Source of the DNA: CAVYWD01 sp963772225
GTDB taxonomy: Bacteria; Myxococcota; Myxococcia; Myxococcales; UBA5297
Length of the DNA stretch: 64,000 bases
Assembly (NCBI GenBank): GCA_963772225.1
Contig: CAVYWD010000002.1
Location: forward strand, 2,480,001 to 2,544,000
Reading direction: 5' to 3'
Shown: positions 25,398 to 34,446 of the stretch, one piece after another
Numbering within the stretch: position 1 is the first letter of the stretch
How the letters are laid out: every line of letters starts with the position of its first letter
Notes under the pieces: generated by a model
What the model saw: the letters and a program-made list of their open reading frames with translations, nothing else
Told to the model about the DNA's origin: nothing
Database searches by the model: none
Translations under genes and position numbers: made by a program

Positions 25398-27347
25398 TCA
25401 GGGGGCGATCAAATCCACGGCATCGTAGGCCACGCCTGGGCTCAGGTAGGCCGTGCCGCTCGTCCCGCTCGCGACCCCGAGGGTCACGACGTTTTCTCCG
25501 GCCACGAAGGCGGTCGCCGGAACGGCGAACGAGAAGGTGGTGTTGTTGCCTCGGTAGGTGCCGACGGTCAGCGTGCGCGAGGAGGGCTGGGTCGAAGGAG
25601 AAGGGACCGATGAGCTCCAGCCATTGACCTTCACTGTCGGCCGCCCGTTCTCGAACGCGGTGGTGATGCCGACCCGCAACGTCATGGCCCGCAGCTGGTC
25701 CTGGCGCAAGCTGAACCGAATGGCGACGCTGCCGTTCACGTCCTTCCACTGGTACGCGGGAAATCCGGTCCCCGGGGCCGAGGTGCCGACGACGTAATCG
25801 GCGGTGCTCCACGGTTTCATTCGGACGTCCGAGGGGTGCATGGTGGTGACCTTGTCGCCGTTGAGAAACTCCGTGGGCGTGCCGTCCCAGTCGCCGACCC
25901 GCCAGACGGCCGCGGCCGCGCTGGGGTCGAAGGCGATCGAGAGGCTGCCCACGGCAGTGGTCTGCCCGGCCTGGACGACGACCGTGCGCGCGTCCACCAT
26001 GAGCTCGTTCTTGTAGACCTGCATTGCGTAGGTGCCGGGGATCATCGCGGGGCTCTGGAATCGGCCATCCGCGGCGGCGGCCTCGGTCCAGTATTGGGCG
26101 GTGGAGTTGGAGAAGCCGACCGTGTACGCATAAGCCGGATCCCGGCCGTCGATGGCGTCCCCCGCCACCGCGCCGCGCCCCGCGGCCGGGACGTACCCGG
26201 TCAATGCCATTCGCGCGAACCAGGACGTGTCGACAGCGCCCGCCGGGCCGCCGTCGGTGAAGACGAGCGTGTACGAGCTCAGGATGCCGGGGCGAAATGG
26301 CTCGGTCTGAGCTTCGCCATAATTGACGATATAGGTGAGCTCCTGATCGGTGTCGGTCGCCTGGTCCAGCAGGCAGCGGTAGAAGGGGCCTCCGGAGTTG
26401 CCTTCGTTATTGTCGCGGACAACCCACATTCCGACGCCGGCGCCGGTCGCGCCAATGGACGACCAGTCTTTGAGGCGCATGTTCGAATAGTGCTTCGAGC
26501 GCGTTTCGCCGTTCGCCACGCCGTAGACGTCCGACGCTTCGATGGCCCCGGTGTTTCCGCGAATGTCGGACGGCGAAGGGCCATGGGGCAGCTTGCCCAC
26601 GGGCACGCGGACGATGAAGCGCACCATCCCGAGCTCGTCCGGCTCGCTGGTGAAATAGGTGGCCATGAAGATCTTCGCCTCGCCGCGGTGCGCGAGGTAA
26701 TAGTGGGTCAGGCTCGCGGCGGTCACGGTGATTTTGATGTCATCGGCGTCGACCTTGGAGGCGTCGACGGCGACGTCGCTCTTGCCCGCGTAGAGGTAGT
26801 CGAAGCCGGAGTTGACCTGGCTCCCTTTCGCGGAATCCTGGTACTCCACTCCGCGGTAGACCATCGACCCGATGTCGCCCAGGCCCTTCGTGGTGCCGTC
26901 GGCGTTGTGGCGGCGCACCTTGAACAAAAGGCCCGCGCCGGTGTCGACAATGAAGAAGGTCGCGTCGCTGGCCAGGCTGAAGCTGCCGGCGTCGACCGGT
27001 CCTTGGCCGCCGTCGAGCGGCCCACCGTCGCCCCCATCGGCCGGTCCCTGGCCGCCGCCGTCGTCGGGCGCGCGGCCTGCGTCGAGCTCCGCAGGACCCC
27101 CGTCGATATGCCCGGGGCCGGCGTCGGCGCCCCCGCCGTCCTTCGCCGGCTCGGCGCCCCCGCCGCCGTCGGCGGACGCGTCGCCTCCGGCGTCCGCTGC
27201 GGGGCTCCCCGCGTCCGCCGGCGCGCCCCGCCCCGAGGCCAGTCCTTCTCCACAGGACGCCGCGAGCAAGAAGGCGCCGAGGACGAGCACAGGGATGGAC
27301 CGCCGAATGGCTCGCGCGGCAGCGACGCGGGCGGCCGAGGACGTCAT
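25398..27347 (-). CDS. Rhamnogalacturonan lyase (PL4-type) lipoprotein
   Basis: A 649-aa secreted lipoprotein with lipobox LAASC near residue 32, an Asp/Gly-rich linker of about 90 residues, then a polysaccharide-lyase family 4 body. The catalytic N-domain begins FFIVDTGAGLLFKVRRH and contains the PL4-like GDIGSMVYRGVEYQD. An FnIII-like domain follows (PAMIPGTYAMQVYKNE), then a jelly-roll carbohydrate-binding domain near WRVGDWDGTPTEFLNGDK. The enzyme cleaves the rhamnogalacturonan-I backbone of pectin by beta-elimination. The ATG at 27347 has GAGG ten bases upstream and gives a compact signal. It is probably surface-exposed. Confidence 0.85.
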   Translation of the reverse strand: MTSSAARVAAARAIRRSIPVLVLGAFLLAASCGEGLASGRGAPADAGSPAADAGGDASADGGGGAEPAKDGGGADAGPGHIDGGPAELDAGRAPDDGGGQGPADGGDGGPLDGGQGPVDAGSFSLASDATFFIVDTGAGLLFKVRRHNADGTTKGLGDIGSMVYRGVEYQDSAKGSQVNSGFDYLYAGKSDVAVDASKVDADDIKITVTAASLTHYYLAHRGEAKIFMATYFTSEPDELGMVRFIVRVPVGKLPHGPSPSDIRGNTGAIEASDVYGVANGETRSKHYSNMRLKDWSSIGATGAGVGMWVVRDNNEGNSGGPFYRCLLDQATDTDQELTYIVNYGEAQTEPFRPGILSSYTLVFTDGGPAGAVDTSWFARMALTGYVPAAGRGAVAGDAIDGRDPAYAYTVGFSNSTAQYWTEAAAADGRFQSPAMIPGTYAMQVYKNELMVDARTVVVQAGQTTAVGSLSIAFDPSAAAAVWRVGDWDGTPTEFLNGDKVTTMHPSDVRMKPWSTADYVVGTSAPGTGFPAYQWKDVNGSVAIRFSLRQDQLRAMTLRVGITTAFENGRPTVKVNGWSSSVPSPSTQPSSRTLTVGTYRGNNTTFSFAVPATAFVAGENVVTLGVASGTSGTAYLSPGVAYDAVDLIAP

Positions 27348-27422
27348 CACGCTTTTACCTCGCTCGGATGCTTGGGGCAAAAAGCGGGAGACTTCGGGTC
27401 AATCGGAGCGTCGGCGGCCCCA

Positions 27423-29369
27423 TCACCCCCGCAGCCGCTCGAGGTCGTTGACGAGCTCGGAGAACACGATGGGGTCGAGCGAGGCCACCGTATCGTCCGA
27501 GCCGTTCCGCCACATCGAGCTCTCCTCTCCGATGGTGCACGATCCCAACGTCTGCTCGGGCGACTCGCTCAGCATGCCGGTGTAGAGGCCGGGGTCGAGG
27601 GCCATGAAGACCGACCGCCCGTCGGGCAGGGGCTTCTCCATCCAGCAGGCGACGCCGGCGTCCTGGGGCGCGCCCCGGCGCCAGCGGCGCGCTTCCAGGC
27701 CCAGCACCTTGCCGGTGGGGAGCTTGAGGCCCTTGATCCGGTCGAGCGCCTTCGACTTCTTCTCCTCCTCGGTGGGCGCGAACGTCGGCCTGCCGAGCTG
27801 CGCGAACGGCTGCGCCAGCTCGTAGTCGGCGAAGACCTGCGACCACCTTCCGGTGATGGCCGCGTCCAGCTCCAAGGGGTGCGGGATGCCCACCTTGGCC
27901 CCGGCCGCGAGCTCGAAGGCGGCGTCCTCGGCGTCGGCGAGCGTGCGGTCCTCGGCCACGCGGAAGGTCTGCGCCACGCGGTTCTTGTCGTCATACGCCG
28001 CGAACACCAGGCGACGCACGATGTGGAAGACGAGCGGGTGCTGCACGAAGAGGTCGAGGAAGTCGCCGGCCGGGAAGCGCCGCTGGCCGCACATGGCGAG
28101 CTCGAGCCTCAAGATCTGCAGGCCGGCGGCGGTCTTCGCGTCCTTCTTGAGCTGGCTCCAGCGCGCCGAGGCCGCGGCGGCCTTCTCGGCGTCGTCGCTC
28201 TGCTTGGGCTTGGGCAGGTCCTTGAGGCGCGAGCCCTCGGCGTCCTTCGTGTACGGGCGCAGCTGCTCGTCGAAGCCCACCCGGAACTGGCGCGGGCCGA
28301 AGTCGAGGACCATGGAGCCGTCGTCGTCCAGCCCCAGGTCCGGCGCGAGCCGGTCCTCCAGCTCCTCGCGGGAGAGGCCCCGCGCCTCGGCGATGGCCTC
28401 GATCTTCTCCTGGGCTTTGGCCTGCAAACCCTTGAACTTCACTTTCAGTGCGATGCCGTTCAGGTGCATCAACGCCACGTCGGTGCCGATGGCCGCCAGC
28501 ACGTCGAGGCCGATGACCGCGCGGGCGTGGGCCGCCTCGCCGGGCCAGTCGCGCACGAGCGCCGCGAGCTTGCGCGCGCAGGCGTCGTCGCCCAGGTGCC
28601 CGAGCGCGGTGAGGCAAAAGCTTTCCTTGGACGGGGCGCCGTTCATCATCCAGGCCTGGAACAGCTCCCAGGCGAAGCGCGCCAGCGACGCCGGCTCGCA
28701 GGCCTCCTTCACCTGCGCGAGACCGGCGTAGGGCTCCTCCAGCGTCGAGAACGCGAGCATGGCCGCGAGCGACTCGACCGCCGCGGCGGGCAGCGCCGCC
28801 TTGCGCGACTTCAGCAGCGGGCGGGGCACGGTGGCGACGTCGACGAAGGCGGGGAGCTTGGGCAGCTTCGCCGGGAACAGGTCGAGCGGGTCGGCCGCGA
28901 GGATGGCCGCGACGGCGTCTTTCACCCCGGCGCGCTCGGCGACGCTCAGGACGACCGCTTCATGGCCGCCCTGGGCGACGGCGCGCAACGCCGCCTCCGC
29001 CTGCTTGCGGGCGCGGCCCGGCTTTCCGAGCGCGTCGGTGAGGAGCCCCGCGGCGGCGTGCTCGGGGTGGCGCAGCAGCCAGGCGCGGGCGGGCGCGCGC
29101 AAAGACTTCTTCTGGGTCAGCGCGTCGGCCACGACCGGCGCGAATCGGGAGACGCCGAACGGCAGCAGGGACGGCAGGAGCGCGGCGAAGTCGCTCTGCG
29201 CACGATGCTCGAAGAATGCCAGGGCGCGCAGCTCGTGCTTGGCGGCGACGACCGGGTACCAGGAGTGGTCGCCCCAGAAGGCTTTGGTGGCGAGCGGCGC
29301 GAGCTCTTCGGCGAGCTCCGGCGGGCACTCGGCGAGGTCCCTGGAGGTGGCCTCCTTCCGACGCGTCAC
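27423..29369 (-). pseudogene. DUF4132 C-terminal part of a split WGR-DUF4132 gene (YehI/MolR-like)
   Basis: The C-terminal ~650 residues of a WGR-DUF4132 protein. The open frame has a start at 29369, but coherent protein extends upstream in the same frame (RILSAHEIV, then TRRKEATSRDL) to about 29400, where it should join the WGR part in another frame. It includes HEAT-like helical repeats and the DUF4132 core (LEDRLAPDLGLDDDGSM, MVLDFGPRQFRVGFDE). In E. coli, YehI and MolR proteins combine WGR and DUF4132 in about 1200 aa, matching the two pieces here. Role is unknown. It is the first gene of the yeh-like set in transcription order. Confidence 0.72.
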
Positions 29370-31107
29370 AATCTCGTGCGCGCTGAGAATCCGTGTGGCC
29401 CCAGCCCTTGCGCTGCGCCCACTCCTCGCGCTCGTCGCTCGCCCAGCTCATGCGGTCGGCCACCGGTACCTCGGGGACCGACTCGATCACCGCGGGCGCG
29501 GCGACGGCGCGCCTCTGCGCCCAGCGCGGGGCGCGCAGGGCCTCCGGCAGCTCCTCGGGCCTCGCGTCCTCGAAGACCTCGGCGCTCTCGGCGCGCATCG
29601 ACTCGAGGACGCGCGCCGCCTCGGGCCCGACCTTCGTGGCGACCTCGGCGGCGAGCGAGGGGAAGCGCCTTGCCCCCGCGGCGAGCAAGCTCCGCGCGGC
29701 GTCGCCCGCCTTTCCGCGCTTCACCGCGGCCTCGGACAACAGCCGCAGGGCCCGGCGCGGCTGCCGCGAGGTCGCCTCCGCCAGCGCGGCCTGGGCCTCC
29801 TTCTGCTCGAGCGAGGCGACGAGGACGCCCATCGCCTCGTCGCAGCCCAGGGCCGATAGCGTCGCAAACCGGGCGCGCTGGGTGTCGGCGGCGGAGTACG
29901 AGGGGACGTGAGCGATGAGGAAGGGCGCCGCGAGAATGCCGCAGCCGTCGAGGAGCGTCGCGGCGGGGTCGCCGTCCTGGTTCGCCCAGCGCGACTCGTA
30001 CAGCGGTGCGTTGGCGGCCACGCCCTTCAGGAGCGCGGGGTCCGCGACGCTGTTCAGGAGGCAGGGGAAGCTCCCCGCCATGTCGGACGCGACCCAGGCC
30101 GCCTCCGTCGGGAAGAGGAACGAGGCCGCCGCCCGCTGCGCGGGGGTGCCGGCGGCGCGGAGCTGCTCGGCCGCGTCGCGCGCCGCAGCGTAGTCGTCCT
30201 CCTCGGCGATGGCGAGCAGGGCGCGCAGCCTGGGCAGGCCCTGCAGGCGCCCATGCTTCTCGAAGTTGGTCTGCCACTGTTCCGAGGGCCCGGGCGCGAT
30301 GCCCGGCGGGTTCCCGCCGACGTGGATCTCGAGCGCGGTGAGGGCAGCCTTCACCGCGTGGACGATCCCGCCGCTCGCGGCCAGCGCCTCGATGGGCGAC
30401 TCGAGCTCGGGCTCGACCTGGTATCCGGGGGGGCACCAGAGGAGCGCGGCGATGAGCGCCGCATCCTCCTCGACGGAGCCGAAACCGGGCGAGTCGGACG
30501 CGAGCCGCGCCTCGAGTGACGGAAGGACGCAGACCTTCTCCTTCCGCGGCGACCAGGCCTTCTTCACCCTCTCCCAGGCCTTTTTCTCCGGCGGCAGCGG
30601 CCGCACGCCGACGCCCACGCCGCCGCGCCGGGGGAAGACGCGCTTCTTGAGCGCCTCGGTCCAGTGGACGGCGTCCTCCTCGGCGGCGGTCGGGGCGCTC
30701 TCGCCGGCGGAGGATGCGGCCGGTGGGGAAGGGGGCGACGGGAGAGCGGTCGCTTGAGTGGCCGGAGCGGGCGCCGGATCTGCCGGAGCACTCGCGGCCT
30801 CGGCGAGCTTCTCCTTCTTCGCGGGCTCGGGCTGCGCCGCTGCTGCGGCGGCGGGAGCGCTCGCGGGCTTCGGCGCCGCAGCTGTCGTCGCCGCCGGCGC
30901 GCCGCCGACCTCCTGGTAGCCCTTCTTCAGCTTCTCGGCGACGAGCCTGTCGTGCTCTTTGACTGCCGCCGCGTCGTTCGCGAACGACTTGGTCTGCGTC
31001 TGGCCGTTGGTGCCGATGCGGCCGAAGCGCACGTTGACCGAGCTGCCGGACTGCTCGATCTCCCAGAACTTGTTGGAGCTGCCTTCCGCGAATTCGAATC
31101 GCCGCAC
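28960..31107 (-). pseudogene. WGR-domain N-terminal part of a split WGR-DUF4132 gene
   Basis: The N-terminal part, coherent from the GTG at 31107 (GGAGG eight bases upstream) to about 29400. Residues 1-70 are a WGR domain (VRFGRIGTNGQTQTKSF), a nucleic-acid-binding or ADP-ribosylation-linked fold. An Ala/Pro-rich linker (about 70-150) and helical repeats follow. Past WAQRKGWGH the frame becomes Arg-rich and meaningless, while another frame continues the protein to 27423. One extra base near 29400 explains this. If repaired, the gene spans 27423-31107 and encodes about 1227 aa. Confidence 0.72.
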
Positions 31108-31221
31108 GATGGGTCCTCCGGGAAGGAAGAGACCTTGAACGCTATCCGAAACGGGCGGCCCGTCCTATCCGCCTTCCGGCCGCGCGCTGATTGGCGCGGC
31201 GCCGCCGGGCGGCCCCTTCTG

Positions 31222-31251
31222 TTGAAGCCAGGAGCGGCGATGCGCTAGCGT
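31222..31251 (+). promoter_or_regulatory. Candidate promoter of the O-antigen ligase gene
   Basis: TTGAAG (31222-31227) and TAGCGT (31246-31251) separated by 18 bases, ending eight bases before the TTG start at 31260. The transcript would be leaderless or nearly so. The opposite strand of this gap carries the start of the WGR gene. Confidence 0.4.
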
Positions 31252-31259
31252 GCGCGACC

Positions 31260-32546
31260 TTGGACGCCGAGTCGACTGCAGCGCCGCCGAAGGAAGCCGC
31301 GCCGAGCCTCGCCTTGAAGCGAGCGAGCGCCGCCATCGCGCTCGTCTGGGCGGCGGGGACGCTGGGACAGGAAGGCCTGTCGCAGGCGGCCGCGGTGGCG
31401 GCGCTGGTCCTGACTCTGGCCACCTGGCGCCGCGACCGGCTGGCGGACGACCTGCGGCCGCTCGCGCTCCTGAGCTTGGCCTACGCCGGCTGGCAGGCGG
31501 TTTCGCCGTTCGTCGCGCTGGGGCTGGGCTCGGCGGCGCACCTGCCGCGCGCCGCGCGCTGGACGCAGGCGCTGGACACCGTGGCGCCGCTCACCCTGGC
31601 GGCCGTCGCCACCTTCGGCGTGCCGTGGCGGGCGCTCGCGTGGATGTTGGGCCTGGGCTGGTTGTTCGAGGCGGCCCTCGGCCTCTTCCAGGCGCTGGTC
31701 CCGTGGCCGTGGGCCGCGTGGGGGCGGTTCAAGTTCCCGCTGAGCCGGCTGCACGAGAACTTCGGCGCTCACGGCGGGCCGGTGCGTCGGGCGGGCCTGG
31801 GGCTCTTCTTTCACCGGCTGCGCTACGCGAACGGGGCGGTGGCGATGCTCGGCCCCGCGGCCGCTCTCCTGGCGATGAGCCACGCGTGGCGGCGGCGCGT
31901 GGCGGGCGTCGTCTTGACCGCGGCGCTGCTGGGCTGCGCGCTCATGTCCTACGCGCGGACGGCGTTCGCGGCGGCGGTGGCGGCCGTCCTGGTCGGGCTC
32001 GCCGGGCTCACGACCGGCCCGCGGCGGCTCGGGGCCTTCGCGGTGGCGGGCCTGGCTGCGGGGCTCTTCGCGCTCTCGCCGACCTGGCAGCAGCGAGCCG
32101 AGACGGCGTTCGAGAGCGCCAGCGGCGGCGAGCGGGCGGGCGCGTGGAGCATGGGCGTTCAAATCCTCGAGTCGCACCCGGTGCTGGGCGTGGGGTTCGG
32201 GAACTACGAGCAGGCGGCGAGGCCGCTCTTGCGGCCGGACATGTCCGAGGTTTTGGCCACGAGCTCACACAACGTGGTCCTGACCGTGTGGGCGGAGACG
32301 GGCCTTATGGGCCTGGCGCTCTACCTGGCGCAGCAGGTCGCGCTGGCGCTGGCGCTCTGGCGCAGGCTGCGGCGAGGGTCTGTGCTTGCGGGCGGGGGGC
32401 TGGCCTCGCTGGTGGGCTTCCACGTCATCGGGCTCGCGCACTTTCCGCAGTTCCACAGCGGCGTGGCGCTCACCTTCGCGCTGGTCTGGGGACTGGCGCT
32501 CGCGCCGGGGGCGCCGGGCGACGGGCGCGAGGCGGCGGGCGGGTAG
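31260..32546 (+). CDS. O-antigen ligase/polymerase-like membrane protein (Wzy_C)
   Basis: A polytopic membrane protein of about 428 aa with roughly ten to twelve hydrophobic segments. The Wzy_C signature lies in the second half: AGAWSMGVQILESHPVLGVG, then the conserved periplasmic-loop SSHNVVLTVWAETGLMGL. Such proteins join O-antigen or exopolysaccharide chains to lipid A core or extend them. The start is uncertain: TTG at 31260 fits a promoter eight bases upstream, while a TTG at 31191 is the longest choice but would overlap that promoter. It stands alone, with no glycosyltransferase cluster next to it. Confidence 0.78.
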   Translation: MDAESTAAPPKEAAPSLALKRASAAIALVWAAGTLGQEGLSQAAAVAALVLTLATWRRDRLADDLRPLALLSLAYAGWQAVSPFVALGLGSAAHLPRAARWTQALDTVAPLTLAAVATFGVPWRALAWMLGLGWLFEAALGLFQALVPWPWAAWGRFKFPLSRLHENFGAHGGPVRRAGLGLFFHRLRYANGAVAMLGPAAALLAMSHAWRRRVAGVVLTAALLGCALMSYARTAFAAAVAAVLVGLAGLTTGPRRLGAFAVAGLAAGLFALSPTWQQRAETAFESASGGERAGAWSMGVQILESHPVLGVGFGNYEQAARPLLRPDMSEVLATSSHNVVLTVWAETGLMGLALYLAQQVALALALWRRLRRGSVLAGGGLASLVGFHVIGLAHFPQFHSGVALTFALVWGLALAPGAPGDGREAAGG

Positions 32547-32637
32547 CCCACGCGAAAGGCGAAGTCGACGAAGGTAGACTGCGGGTCCAGCGCGCCGACT
32601 CTCACCTGACCCGGCGCCGCTTCGAAGGAGACGGACG

Positions 32638-33702
32638 ATGCAGGTCTTCCACGCCCCGCTCACCGACTCGTCCTCGCGCGACGAGCGCCTCGCCGCGTTC
32701 TCGCGCGCCATCCGCGCGGTGGGCTACCTCGATGCCGTGCAGCGCGGCGAGCTCGTGGCCATCAAGACCCACTTCGGCGAGGCGGCGGAGGGCAACTTCG
32801 TCCCGCCCTGGCAGCTCGCGCCCCTGGCCGCGGCGGTGCGCGAGCGCGGCGCCGTGCCGTTCCTCGTGGAGACGAGCGTCCTCTACAAGAGCCCGCGCTC
32901 CAACGCCGTCACCCACCTCGAGCTCGCCTTCGGCCATGGCTTTGCGGACCTGGGCATGTCCATCGTCATGCTCGACGGCCTGCGCGGGAACAGCGAGCGG
33001 ACCGTCGAGCTGCCGGCGGGCTCCTTGTCGAAGGCCGTCAACCTGGCGGCGGACGTCGCCTCGTGCGACCACCTGCTGGTCGTCACCCATGTCACCGGCC
33101 ACCTGGCGACCGGCATGGGCGCCTGCCTCAAGAACGTCGGAATGGGCCTGTCGTCCAGGAAGGGCAAGCTGCAGCAGCACTCGGGCAGCAAGCTCGTCAT
33201 CGACCCGAAGCGCTGCACCGGCTGCGGCACGTGCGTCGACAGCTGCCCCGAGGACGCCATTGCCGCGGCCGACGGCGGCGAGGTGTGCGCCATCGACGAG
33301 GCGCGCTGCATCGGGTGCGGCGAGTGCCTCTCGGTCTGCCGCGACGACGCGGTGAAGTTTCGCTGGGACGCCGCCAGCGCCGACATCCAGCGCCGCGTGG
33401 CCGAGCACGCGCTGGGCGCGTACCTGTTGGCCAAGAAGAAGATGGCCTTCTTTAACTTCCTCGTGGACGTCACCGAGGACTGCGACTGCATCGGCAAGTC
33501 GAAGAAGATCTTCGGCGACCTCGGCGTGCTCGCCTCGCGCGACCCGGTGGCCGTCGACCAGGCGAGCCTCGACCTCATCCGAGCGCGGTATGGCTGCCGG
33601 CTCGAGGAGCGCGCCTATCCCGAGCACGACGCCACGGTGCAGCTCGCGCATGCGGAAACGATCGGGCTCGGGCAGAGGAAGCACGAGCTCGTGCAGGTGT
33701 GA
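32638..33702 (+). CDS. DUF362 iron-sulfur protein
   Basis: A 354-aa DUF362 protein with two ferredoxin motifs, CTGCGTCVDSCP near residues 193-204 and CIGCGECLSVCR near 224-235. The DUF362 body flanks them: LVAIKTHFGE near 40, HLLVVTHVTGH near 143, and DPVAVDQASLDLI near 302. An extra CDCIG motif near 283 may add a ligand. The family is found in anaerobes and facultative anaerobes and is thought to move electrons, but no reaction is known. GGAGACGG lies just upstream of the ATG. It is monocistronic here. Confidence 0.85.
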   Translation: MQVFHAPLTDSSSRDERLAAFSRAIRAVGYLDAVQRGELVAIKTHFGEAAEGNFVPPWQLAPLAAAVRERGAVPFLVETSVLYKSPRSNAVTHLELAFGHGFADLGMSIVMLDGLRGNSERTVELPAGSLSKAVNLAADVASCDHLLVVTHVTGHLATGMGACLKNVGMGLSSRKGKLQQHSGSKLVIDPKRCTGCGTCVDSCPEDAIAAADGGEVCAIDEARCIGCGECLSVCRDDAVKFRWDAASADIQRRVAEHALGAYLLAKKKMAFFNFLVDVTEDCDCIGKSKKIFGDLGVLASRDPVAVDQASLDLIRARYGCRLEERAYPEHDATVQLAHAETIGLGQRKHELVQV

Positions 33703-34446
33703 CGGCGTTTCACCAAGGGACCGAATCATCGCGAAGATTCGCCCTCGCCTTTGCCGGATTGAAGGCTGGGCGGGGAGTGACGTGGAGTGTCGGCGCCGGA
33801 TCTCGCTCGAGGTCTGGCGCACCCGTGCCAGCGCGGCTCCGACGCATCGCCAGATCGCGAGCCGCGCTGTGTAGCGTGGCACCGCCCTCCTCGAGAGCAG
33901 CGTGGCGTGACCTTTCCTCGCTTGTCGCGACGAGCGCAGCCTGAGCGCAATCCGGTGGACGGGAGCCTCGACGACGAGGAGCGCGACTGGCTTGGACCTC
34001 CCCGGCGCGCGCGCCGCCCAGGCGAAGCCGGCATGCCGCAATAGGTGACAACCCGGCTGACTCGCCTCCTGGCGCCTGGGCCGGCGCCCAGCGTCAGTGC
34101 CGACCTGGCGAGCGCCCTGCGTGGTGACCGACCTTGGACAGTGTGCCCGCGTGTGGCCTCGGCCGCCGGGTGTCGAGGGGCTCCAGCGGTGACCCGAATC
34201 CGGCCGAGGAGCTCCCATACATCGGTGCGGCCGTCGTCCGCCGAGCCCGCCGGCGGCGCCAGTCGGAAGACTAAGGCCGTGTCATGCTCCCCGGCTCGAG
34301 AACGATCGCCGTCGACCTGCCGCTCTTCGGCTGAGAGACTGCCGCGCCGGTCAACACCTGGGCGCCCGAGTGAGAGGAGTCCAGCAGGCAAGTCGCCATT
34401 CCCGGATTCCGGCGCTGTGCTCTCAACCTCCGTTTGAGGAGTGACG
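33703..34446. other. Long stretch without a supported gene
   Basis: About 740 bases between the DUF362 and GH2 genes. Frames on both strands are open but Arg/Pro/Ser-rich and match nothing I know. A small inverted repeat, CGAATC at 33722-33727 with GATTCG at 33736-33741, follows the DUF362 stop. GAGGAG at 34435-34440 is the GH2 ribosome-binding site. The rest may be decayed coding DNA. Confidence 0.4.

Noticed and set aside
31250..33355. A 701-codon frame overlapping the O-antigen ligase and DUF362 genes
   Set aside because: Low-complexity Arg/Gly/Ala sequence; the two real genes explain the region.
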